From Schwartzia sp. (in: firmicutes) (GTDB taxonomy: Bacteria > Bacillota > Negativicutes > Selenomonadales > Selenomonadaceae), in assembly GCA_017939945.1 (NCBI GenBank), contig JAGAZS010000275.1:1-17702 (forward strand): 17,702 nucleotides of DNA, in the 5' to 3' direction. The position numbers and the translations under genes are program-made. Of the stretch, positions 7,011 to 13,424 are shown piece by piece. The notes beneath the pieces were generated by a model that made no database searches, had not been told where the DNA came from, and saw only the letters and a program-made list of their open reading frames with translations. The first letter of the stretch is position 1; each line of letters starts with the position of its first letter.

Positions 7011-7913
7011 ATGAAAGCTCTGTGGGCGGCGTTGCTCTTTTTGCTGTCGGCGGTTTTTACGGCTTGCGGGTTGCCGACAGAATGGCTTGGAGATGCCCCG
7101 CCTCCTCCTATGGAGACAGGCGTAACGGTCAATGTGTTGGCTGTCGGGCAGGGCGATGCGATTTTAATCCGGACTGCGGAGCAGACGATTCTTATCGATA
7201 CCGGCGATACGAGTGAAACGGGAAGGTTGCGTGAGGCGCTAAAAAAAGAAGGCGTGAGGCGCGTAGACAAGCTGATCATCACCCATCCGCATCGCGACCA
7301 TATTGGTGGAGCAGCGACGGTTTTTCGGTTCTGCGACGTCAAAGAAGTCTATGACAACGGGCAACCGACCTCGACAAATGTCTATCGGGATTATTTGAAG
7401 ACAATCCAAAAGAAGGAGATTCCTTCACGAACGCTTCGCGATGGGGATGTGCTCGACCTCGGCGGCGGCGCAACGCTTCGTGTACTGAGCCCGACGCAGG
7501 AGATGGTGGACGAGCGCGGAATGCAAAACGGCAAGGTGAATCTGAACCTCAATTCCATCGTCGCCAGACTGGAATACGGGGAGTTCGCTATGATGCTGAC
7601 AGGGGATGCGGAAGCTCCGACGGAAATGGGCATATTGAAGCGATATGCGCCGGAACTGCTGAGGTGCCGTTTGCTGAAAGCGGGTCATCATGGAAGCAAG
7701 ACGGCTTCCTGTTCAAAATTTTTGCAGGCTCTTGAAGCGGATGCCGTGTTGGTTTCCTGCGGAGCAAACAATGAATATCATTGTCCGCATCCGTCCGTGC
7801 TTACCCGGTATGAAAAGCAGGAAATGGATGTTTATCGGACGGATCAAGACGGAACGCTTACGGTTAGGACAGACGGGAAAACTTATACTATAGAGACTGA
7901 ACGGAACAAATAA
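7011..7913 (+). CDS. ComEC/Rec2-type metallo-beta-lactamase-fold hydrolase, predicted lipoprotein
   Basis: This 300-residue protein has a metallo-beta-lactamase fold like the detached C-terminal domain of ComEC. The VLAVGQGDAILIRT segment (43-55) and LIDTG (61-65) precede the metal motif THPHRDHIGG, with H92, H94, D96 and H97. MLTGDAE and LKAGHHGSK supply the later metal and active-site residues. The N-terminus is a short signal peptide ending in a lipobox-like VFTAC, with C19 as the likely lipidated cysteine, so the enzyme should be anchored outside the cytoplasmic membrane. Related ComEC-type proteins are thought to act on nucleic acids or phosphodiesters; the substrate here is unknown. The start is 3 bases after the preceding stop, and a DUF3006 gene follows 20 bases after its stop, a pairing also common in other Firmicutes. 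Confidence 0.9.
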   Translation: MKALWAALLFLLSAVFTACGLPTEWLGDAPPPPMETGVTVNVLAVGQGDAILIRTAEQTILIDTGDTSETGRLREALKKEGVRRVDKLIITHPHRDHIGGAATVFRFCDVKEVYDNGQPTSTNVYRDYLKTIQKKEIPSRTLRDGDVLDLGGGATLRVLSPTQEMVDERGMQNGKVNLNLNSIVARLEYGEFAMMLTGDAEAPTEMGILKRYAPELLRCRLLKAGHHGSKTASCSKFLQALEADAVLVSCGANNEYHCPHPSVLTRYEKQEMDVYRTDQDGTLTVRTDGKTYTIETERNK

Positions 7914-7933
7914 TCCGTTATTGGGACGAAACC

Positions 7934-8167
7934 ATGAAGAATGCAGTCAAAATTGGAGCGGTCATTGACCGGTTTGAAGGAGATAACGCGGTGCTGTTGG
8001 TCGGGCGGGAGGAGCAGCAGGCGGTTTTTCCGGTAGCAGGTTTGCCGGAAGGTTTAAGTGAGGGGGATTATATCCGTATGGTAATTTCATATGACGCTAA
8101 GGCAACAAAAGCTGCGTTGGAAGAATCGACGCGGCTGCTTGACGAATTGAGGGGGCGTCGATTATGA
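7934..8167 (+). CDS. DUF3006 domain protein
   Basis: This 77-residue protein fits the DUF3006 pattern: an N-terminal IGAVIDRFEGDNAVLL segment (7-22), then FPVAGLPEGLSEGDYIRM (32-49), then a charged helix with LLDELRGR at the end. The middle resembles a small beta-barrel-like module. Its function is unknown. It has no signal peptide, so it should be cytoplasmic although its neighbours are exported. DUF3006 genes often follow ComEC-type hydrolase genes, as here. Its stop overlaps the start of the amidase gene as ATGA (8164-8167), which implies translational coupling. The ribosome-binding site (GGGACG at about 7922) is weak, consistent with dependence on upstream translation. Confidence 0.82.
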   Translation: MKNAVKIGAVIDRFEGDNAVLLVGREEQQAVFPVAGLPEGLSEGDYIRMVISYDAKATKAALEESTRLLDELRGRRL

Positions 8168-9219
8168 GACGAGCAATTTGGCCTCGGATTTTGGGGCTGG
8201 TTGCGTTGTGCCTGTGGCTGCTTCCGGCGTTGGCTTTGGCGGCTTCCACACGCAGGGTGACGACGTTCCAGTCGCAGGTGGTTACGGAAGGACGTCAGAC
8301 CTTCCTGCGCATTGAGATAGGCATGAACGGCCCCATCAAGGACTTTGAGGTCAAAGGCAATGGTATCCTGAATCCGAATCGACTGACCATCGACATTGAT
8401 AAGGCGGAGAAAGGCGACGTTCGTGCGGAAATTCCGCTGGACCGGCAATTCGCGAAGACGCTTCGCTTCCAGGAAACGGGTAAGAAGCTTAGGGTAACCG
8501 TCGGAATGCAGGTACCTGCGTCGGAAAATAATTATCGCGTTTATACATTGGAAAAGGATCGCCATGCGGGAAAACCGCATCGGCTTATCATTGAGCTTTA
8601 CGGAGCGGGCGGCAGAAGAGGCCATGTGGATGGCTTGAAAGGCCGAACGATTGTCATCGATCCGGGGCACGGCGGTTCGGATACAGGAGCCGTCGGCGTT
8701 GGCGGACTCAGGGAAAAAGACGTAACGCTTGAGGTCGCGGGCAAGGTTCGGGACATTCTTGAAAATTCCGGCGTCAATGTTGTGATGACCCGCGAAGATG
8801 ATCGGGACGTTTACGGGCCGACGGCGACAGATTCGCAGGAGCTTCAGGCACGGGTCGATTATGGAAACTTTACGCCGAACGTCGATGTGTTTTTGAGCAT
8901 CCATTGCAATGCATTTACCAGTGAGTCGTCCAACGGAACTGAGACATACTATTATCCGAAAACATGGCTTGACGCGCTGTTGGCGCAAAATCTCCAGGAA
9001 GCGATGATTGAGCACGGGGATCGGCGGGATCGCGGAATTCACGAAGCGCGCTTTTACGTCTGCCGTCACTCGACAATGCCTGCCGCTCTTGTGGAACTTG
9101 CGTTCATCACGAATTACGTGGAGGGCAGTTTGTTGGCGGACGAGGATTTCCAAGATGAAATGGCGCAGGGCATTGCGGAGGGGCTTGCAAATTATTTCGC
9201 AGCAAGCGGAACTCGATGA
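8164..9219 (+). CDS. N-acetylmuramoyl-L-alanine amidase (Amidase_3) with AMIN-like N-terminal region
   Basis: This 351-residue exported zinc amidase cleaves the bond between N-acetylmuramic acid and L-alanine in peptidoglycan. A signal peptide with basic MRR, a hydrophobic stretch (9-25) and an ALA-AS cleavage region at about 27 leads it across the membrane. Residues about 30-148 are beta-rich and resemble an AMIN-type wall-targeting domain. The catalytic domain (about 160-348) contains IVIDPGHGGSDTGAVG with H169, E184 in the GLREKDVTLE segment, SIHCNA with H247 and VELAFITN with E311, the expected zinc ligands and catalytic glutamate. It is translationally coupled to the DUF3006 gene by a 4-base overlap and followed by a GerMN lipoprotein gene. 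It could serve cell separation or wall turnover; specific CwlD- or AmiC-like roles cannot be separated from sequence. Confidence 0.93.
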   Translation: MRRAIWPRILGLVALCLWLLPALALAASTRRVTTFQSQVVTEGRQTFLRIEIGMNGPIKDFEVKGNGILNPNRLTIDIDKAEKGDVRAEIPLDRQFAKTLRFQETGKKLRVTVGMQVPASENNYRVYTLEKDRHAGKPHRLIIELYGAGGRRGHVDGLKGRTIVIDPGHGGSDTGAVGVGGLREKDVTLEVAGKVRDILENSGVNVVMTREDDRDVYGPTATDSQELQARVDYGNFTPNVDVFLSIHCNAFTSESSNGTETYYYPKTWLDALLAQNLQEAMIEHGDRRDRGIHEARFYVCRHSTMPAALVELAFITNYVEGSLLADEDFQDEMAQGIAEGLANYFAASGTR

Positions 9220-9249
9220 CCCATTGATTATAAGTATAGAAGGCGATGA

Positions 9250-9831
9250 ATGATGGACAGAACAGGAAAAGCGGCGACCGCTGCGATGATGGCTTCTTTG
9301 TTGCTCTTGACGGCGGGCTGCGAAGAAACGGGAAAAACGGAGCAGTCGTCCAAGCCGTCTGCGTCGACAGAAAATCCGGTGCAGAAGCAGAATGTTGCGG
9401 TACCGACGCCTCCGACAACGCCGGCGCAAACGGAGATCAAGCTGTATTTCCCGAACGAAGAGGGAGACAGTCTTGGCTCCGTGAAAGTCAGCGTACCCGT
9501 TGAAGACAAATATACGGCGGCAGCGAAGGAACTCGTCGCAGGGACGAAGGAGCCTGGACTTACAGGGATTTTCCCGAAGGGCGTCAAAGTCCTTGGCGTA
9601 AAGGTTGAAGGCAATCTTGCGACGGTGGACTTCAGTAAGGAGCTGACGCATAAATTTATCGGCGGTTCCACCGGCGAGCAGATGCTCGTCAGCGCCCTCG
9701 TCAATACGATGACGGAATTTCCCGAGATTGAGCGCGTGCTGATTACGGTAGAGGGCGAACGCATTGAGACGATTGCCGGTCATCTCGACACCAGCGAGCC
9801 GTTCGCGAGACCGACTGGATTGGTGCAGTGA
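9250..9831 (+). CDS. GerMN-domain lipoprotein
   Basis: This 193-residue predicted lipoprotein has a hydrophobic signal peptide ending in LTAGC, with C24 as the lipidated cysteine. A low-complexity linker rich in Ser, Pro, Thr and Gln (about 26-60) is followed by a GerMN domain (about 62-175): IKLYFPNEEGDSL, then VSVPVE, ELVAGTKEPGLTGIFPKGVKVLGVKVEGNLATVDFSKE, then GEQMLVSALVNTMTEFPEIERVLITVEGE. GerM was named for its role in spore germination, but the domain is widespread in envelope proteins of non-sporulating bacteria, and a gene next to an amidase is a frequent arrangement. It probably binds or regulates cell-wall enzymes; this is inference. AGAAGG lies 6 bases before the ATG at 9250; the ATG at 9253 is also possible. 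It is the last gene of the operon. Confidence 0.88.
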   Translation: MMDRTGKAATAAMMASLLLLTAGCEETGKTEQSSKPSASTENPVQKQNVAVPTPPTTPAQTEIKLYFPNEEGDSLGSVKVSVPVEDKYTAAAKELVAGTKEPGLTGIFPKGVKVLGVKVEGNLATVDFSKELTHKFIGGSTGEQMLVSALVNTMTEFPEIERVLITVEGERIETIAGHLDTSEPFARPTGLVQ

Positions 9832-9852
9832 TTTAAGGAAAGTTTTTATAAG

Positions 9853-9915
9853 GCTCTATATAACTGTTGCAGTGAAGTGTTTTTTGTGGCCGCGACATTT
9901 ATATAGGGCTTTTTT
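9853..9915 (+). terminator. Terminator-like long hairpin after the GerMN gene
   Basis: GCTCTATATAA (9853-9863) pairs with TTATATAGGGC (9899-9909) over 11 bp with one G-U, and six T follow (9910-9915). The loop is long (35 bases) and contains its own T run and a GC-rich patch, so the fold may be more complex than a simple terminator. It lies 22 bases after the GerMN stop. Confidence 0.62.
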
Positions 9916-9959
9916 GTCGGGATTCGGTGTCGTGTTTCTGTAAAAACGCAAGGTTGGGC

Positions 9960-9988
9960 TTGTTTTTCGCAGTCAATTATGGTATTAT
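9960..9988 (+). promoter_or_regulatory. Sigma-A type promoter of tig-clpP-clpX
   Basis: TTGTTT (9960-9965), a 17-base spacer and TATTAT (9983-9988) form a good sigma-A match. Transcription from here would give a 5' leader of about 95 bases before the tig start at 10090. No CtsR direct repeats or CIRCE inverted repeat were seen near it. Confidence 0.68.
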
Positions 9989-10041
9989 GCGTTGTGGTAT
10001 GTTCGGCTCAGGCATAGCGTACCAAAGATATATGAAGATAA

Positions 10042-10063
10042 GGGAATGCGGCAGGGTATTCCC
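10042..10063 (+). promoter_or_regulatory. Leader hairpin upstream of the tig ribosome-binding site
   Basis: GGGAAT (10042-10047) pairs with ATTCCC (10058-10063), with two further inner pairs, one of them G-U. The hairpin ends 8 bases before the AGGAGG at 10072-10077. There is no T run, so it is not a terminator. It may stabilise the leader or affect ribosome access. Confidence 0.45.
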
Positions 10064-10089
10064 AATTAAACAGGAGGGCAATTCAGGCT

Positions 10090-11379
10090 ATGAAGGTTTC
10101 CAGAGAAAACGGGGAAAATCAGCAGGTCATATTGACGATCGAGGCGTCGGCAGAGGAATGGGGAAAGGCTATCGCGGACGCCGCGAAGCGTATTGCAAAA
10201 GAAGTGAATATACCGGGATTTCGTCGCGGAAAGGCGCCGCGCCGTATTGTTGAGCAGCGTGTCGGCAAGGAAGCGCTGATTGACGAGGCGTATGAGAAGT
10301 TCGGGCCGAAAGTTTTCGACGAGGCGATGGCAGAGGAAAAGCTGGAGCTTGCGTCCTATCCGGATTTTGAGCGCGTGCAGGCTGAAGAAGGTAAGCCGTT
10401 TATCCTGAAGGCGACGATTACGCCGAAGCCCGAGGTCAAGCTGGGCGAATACAAGGGATTAAAAATCGAGAAAAAAGTTGAGCCGGTCACGGATGAAACG
10501 GTTATGCAGCATATCGATAAAATGCGCGACCGCAAGGCACAGATGGTAGATGCTCCGGAAGGTGCGGAGGCAAAAATGGGCGACCTCACCACAATCGATT
10601 TCAAGGGCTTTGTTGATGGCGAGGCTTTTGAAGGCGGCGAGGGCACGGATTATCCGCTTCGTCTTGGCTCCGGCAGCTTCATTCCGGGTTTCGAGGATCA
10701 GCTTGTCGGCATGAAGGTCGGCGAGGAGCGCGATGTGAAGGTCACGTTCCCTGAGGATTACCATTCGGAAAATGTCGCGGGCAAAGAGGCCGTTTTCAAG
10801 TGCAAACTGAACAAGCTGAAGAACAAAATCCTGCCGGAGCTGAACGACGAGTTTGTGCAGCAGGCCAGCGTCTTCAAGACGGTAGATGAGCTGAAGAAAG
10901 ACGTCCGCGAAAAGTTGGAAAAGGCGGCAGAGTCGAAGGCGGAGAACGACCGTCGGGTTGCGGCTATCGATAAAGCTGCGGAGAACGCCGAAGTGGATAT
11001 TCCCGAGGTCATGGTCGAGGATCGTATCGACCAGATGCTGCATGAGTTTGCTATGCGACTGGAGCAGCAGGGAATGAAGTTTGAACAGTATCTGCAGCTT
11101 TCGGGCGGCGATATGATGAAACTACGTGGGCAGTACCGCGAGACGGCGGAAAAGAATGTCCGCACGGATTTGATGTTGGAAGCCGTTGCCAAGGCAGAGA
11201 AGATCGAGGTTACGGGCGATGATATCCGTACGGAGATTGCGATGATGGCGCAGCTTTACAATGCGACGCCGGCGCAGGTGCAGAAAATCGTGCGCCAGCA
11301 GGGCCGCCTGAACGACCTTGCTGTGACGGTTATGCGCCGCAAGACAGCCAAGTTCATCGTTGACAATCTCGCAGAGTAA
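10090..11379 (+). CDS. tig: Trigger factor (ribosome-associated chaperone, peptidyl-prolyl isomerase)
   Basis: Trigger factor binds at the ribosomal exit tunnel and shields nascent chains; it also has FKBP-type prolyl isomerase activity. The protein has 429 residues, the normal length. The ribosome-docking signature GFRRGKAP is at residues 43-50. The FKBP-like domain runs about 160-245, with GDLTTIDFKGFVDGEAFEGG, LGSGSFIPGFEDQLVGMKVGE and VTFPEDYHSENVAGKEAVF. The helical C-terminal chaperone arms follow (about 250-425). AGGAGG at 10072-10077 is 12 bases from the ATG, a longer spacing than its neighbours, but no closer start fits. The gene heads tig-clpP-clpX and is separated from clpP by only 31 bases. 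Confidence 0.97.
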   Translation: MKVSRENGENQQVILTIEASAEEWGKAIADAAKRIAKEVNIPGFRRGKAPRRIVEQRVGKEALIDEAYEKFGPKVFDEAMAEEKLELASYPDFERVQAEEGKPFILKATITPKPEVKLGEYKGLKIEKKVEPVTDETVMQHIDKMRDRKAQMVDAPEGAEAKMGDLTTIDFKGFVDGEAFEGGEGTDYPLRLGSGSFIPGFEDQLVGMKVGEERDVKVTFPEDYHSENVAGKEAVFKCKLNKLKNKILPELNDEFVQQASVFKTVDELKKDVREKLEKAAESKAENDRRVAAIDKAAENAEVDIPEVMVEDRIDQMLHEFAMRLEQQGMKFEQYLQLSGGDMMKLRGQYRETAEKNVRTDLMLEAVAKAEKIEVTGDDIRTEIAMMAQLYNATPAQVQKIVRQQGRLNDLAVTVMRRKTAKFIVDNLAE

Positions 11380-11410
11380 GAGACTAATCTCTTTTTGAGG
11401 AGAGCGGAAT

Positions 11411-12037
11411 ATGGATTACAAAGAACCGAATATGAATTATTATGTGCCGATGGTCGTGGAACGCACGAACCGCGGGGAGCGTGCATACGATATTTATTCG
11501 CGGCTTTTGAAGGACCGAATCGTGTTTGTCGGAGGTCCTATTGATGACAGCGTTGCAAATGTGGTCGTAGCGCAGCTTTTATTCTTGGAGGCAGAGGATC
11601 CCGACAAGGATATCAATCTCTACATCAACAGTCCCGGCGGCGTGGTCACGGCAGGGCTTGCTATCTATGATACGATGCAGTATATCCGTCCGGATGTGTC
11701 GACAATCTGCATTGGCCAGGCGGCGAGCATGGGGTCTCTGCTTTTGGCGGCGGGCGCGCCGGGCAAGCGGTACGCGCTTCCTCTCGCCCGAATCATGATT
11801 CATCAACCGCTTGGCGGCGCACAGGGACAGTCGACGGATATCCAAATCCAAGCGAAAGAAATCCTCCGCCTGCGTGAGATTGGCAACGATATTCTCGTGA
11901 AGCATACGGGACAGGATCGGGAAAAGATTGTCCAGGATACGGAACGGGACAATTTCATGAACGCGCAGGAAGCGAAGGAATACGGCATTATTGACGAGGT
12001 CATCGCGAATCGTCCGCCGAAGAAGGAAGAGAAATAA
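11411..12037 (+). CDS. clpP: ATP-dependent Clp protease proteolytic subunit
   Basis: ClpP is the serine peptidase that forms a double-heptamer chamber and degrades substrates fed by ClpX or other Clp ATPases. The protein has 208 residues. The catalytic triad is visible as S106 in GQAASMGSLLL, H131 in IMIHQPLGG and D180 in TERDNFM, with the same spacings (25 and 49) as E. coli S97/H122/D171. The YINSPGGVVTAGLAIYDTMQ segment (71-90) forms the substrate-binding strand. GAGGAG lies 8 bases before the ATG at 11411. The N-terminus (MDYKEPNMNYYVPMVVERT) is a little longer than usual, and an internal ATG at 11432 is possible. It lies 44 bases before clpX, in the same operon. Confidence 0.97.
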   Translation: MDYKEPNMNYYVPMVVERTNRGERAYDIYSRLLKDRIVFVGGPIDDSVANVVVAQLLFLEAEDPDKDINLYINSPGGVVTAGLAIYDTMQYIRPDVSTICIGQAASMGSLLLAAGAPGKRYALPLARIMIHQPLGGAQGQSTDIQIQAKEILRLREIGNDILVKHTGQDREKIVQDTERDNFMNAQEAKEYGIIDEVIANRPPKKEEK

Positions 12038-12081
12038 GGAACTGATTTGGGAACAGCACCAAAGAAGGGAGCCGCGGCAGA

Positions 12082-13359
12082 ATGAAATTCGGGGATGACA
12101 GGGGACAGATGAAATGTTCCTTCTGCGGCAAAGCGCAGGAGCAGGTCCGAAAGCTCGTAGCAGGTCCGGGCGTTTATATCTGCGATGAGTGTATTGAGCT
12201 TTGCAATGAGATCATCGAGGAAGAATTCAGCGGCGAAGAAGAAGTCGATTTTCAGAATGTCCCGAAGCCGAAGGAAATCGCCAAGATTCTCGACCAATAC
12301 GTCATCGGGCAACAGGAGGCGAAGAAGGCTCTTTCCGTGGCTGTGTACAACCATTACAAGCGGATCAGCCTTCCTGCAGGAAAATCAGGAGATGACGTGG
12401 AGCTTACGAAGTCGAACATTCTGATGCTCGGCCCGACGGGCAGCGGCAAAACGCTTCTCGCGCAAACTTTGGCGCGCATCCTGAACGTACCTTTCGCGAT
12501 TGCAGACGCGACCTCCCTGACGGAAGCCGGATACGTCGGCGAGGATGTCGAGAACATTCTCCTGAAATTAATACAGGCGGCGGATTATGACGTCGAGCGG
12601 GCGGAAAAAGGTATAGTCTATATCGACGAGATCGACAAAATCGCACGTAAGTCGGAGAATATGTCCATTACTCGCGACGTTTCCGGCGAAGGGGTCCAGC
12701 AGGCGCTTTTGAAGATACTGGAGGGAACGCTGGCGAATGTTCCTCCGCAGGGAGGTCGCAAGCATCCGCATCAAGATTTGCTCCAGATCGATACGACGAA
12801 TATCCTTTTCATCTGCGGCGGTGCATTCGACGGAATCGAGAAGATCATCGAAGACCGCATGGGCAAGAAAGGAATCGGATTCGGAGCCGAGATGGGAATG
12901 AAGGAAAAACGGAATATCGGCGAAACCTTGAAGCATATTCTTCCGGAGGATTTGCTGAAGGATGGCCTGATTCCGGAATTTATCGGACGGTTGCCGGTGG
13001 TCGTGACGCTGTCTGCATTGGAAGAAGACGCTCTCGTCCGAATCCTGACCGAGCCGAAAAACGCTTTGGTAAAGCAATATCAGAAACTGTTCGCTCTAGA
13101 CGGCGTGAAGCTGGTATTCGACGAGGACGCTTTACAGGAAATCGCGCGGGAGGTTCTGAAGCATAAGACGGGGGCGCGAGGTCTCAGAGCGATAATCGAA
13201 GATATTATGCGAAATGTCATGTTTGAGCTTCCGTCTATCGAAGGCGTATCGTTATGCCGTGTGACGAAGGAGGTCGTCCTCAACCGTATCGATCCGGTTT
13301 TGACGATGAGTTCCGGTAAGACGTCGCAAATGCTCAGACAGCACGCAGCATCTGCTTGA
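12082..13359 (+). CDS. clpX: ATP-dependent Clp protease ATP-binding subunit ClpX
   Basis: ClpX is the AAA+ hexameric unfoldase that recognises tagged substrates and threads them into ClpP. The protein has 425 residues, the usual length. An N-terminal C4 zinc-binding domain uses C12, C15, C34 and C37. The AAA+ module shows Walker A GPTGSGKT (117-124), pore loop GYVG (150-153) and Walker B IVYIDE (178-183). The ClpP-docking IGF loop is at 265-267 within KKGIGFGAE, so pairing with the adjacent clpP product is expected. Sensor and small-domain sequences (LLKDGLIPEFIGRLPVVV, HKTGARGLRAIIE) are intact. GAAGGGAG precedes the ATG at 12082. A strong terminator follows the stop, just before lon. Confidence 0.97.
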   Translation: MKFGDDRGQMKCSFCGKAQEQVRKLVAGPGVYICDECIELCNEIIEEEFSGEEEVDFQNVPKPKEIAKILDQYVIGQQEAKKALSVAVYNHYKRISLPAGKSGDDVELTKSNILMLGPTGSGKTLLAQTLARILNVPFAIADATSLTEAGYVGEDVENILLKLIQAADYDVERAEKGIVYIDEIDKIARKSENMSITRDVSGEGVQQALLKILEGTLANVPPQGGRKHPHQDLLQIDTTNILFICGGAFDGIEKIIEDRMGKKGIGFGAEMGMKEKRNIGETLKHILPEDLLKDGLIPEFIGRLPVVVTLSALEEDALVRILTEPKNALVKQYQKLFALDGVKLVFDEDALQEIAREVLKHKTGARGLRAIIEDIMRNVMFELPSIEGVSLCRVTKEVVLNRIDPVLTMSSGKTSQMLRQHAASA

Positions 13360-13374
13360 GATTATGTGTATCCG

Positions 13375-13402
13375 GGCACTGTCTTTTGACAGTGCCTTTT
13401 TT
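13375..13402 (+). terminator. Intrinsic terminator between clpX and lon
   Basis: GGCACTGTC (13375-13383) and GACAGTGCC (13388-13396) form a perfect 9-bp stem with a TTTT loop, followed by six T (13397-13402). It lies 15 bases after the clpX stop and ends only 22 bases before the lon start, so it also sits in the lon leader. Confidence 0.92.
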
Positions 13403-13424
13403 GTAAAAGGGAAAGGAGCCCGAT

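Noticed and set aside
8068..9783. Long open frame (571 codons) on the minus strand opposite the amidase and GerMN genes
   Set aside because: It is antisense to two genes with clear motifs, its translation is Arg/His-rich with no recognisable domain, and it has no promoter or ribosome-binding support. It is a codon-bias shadow.
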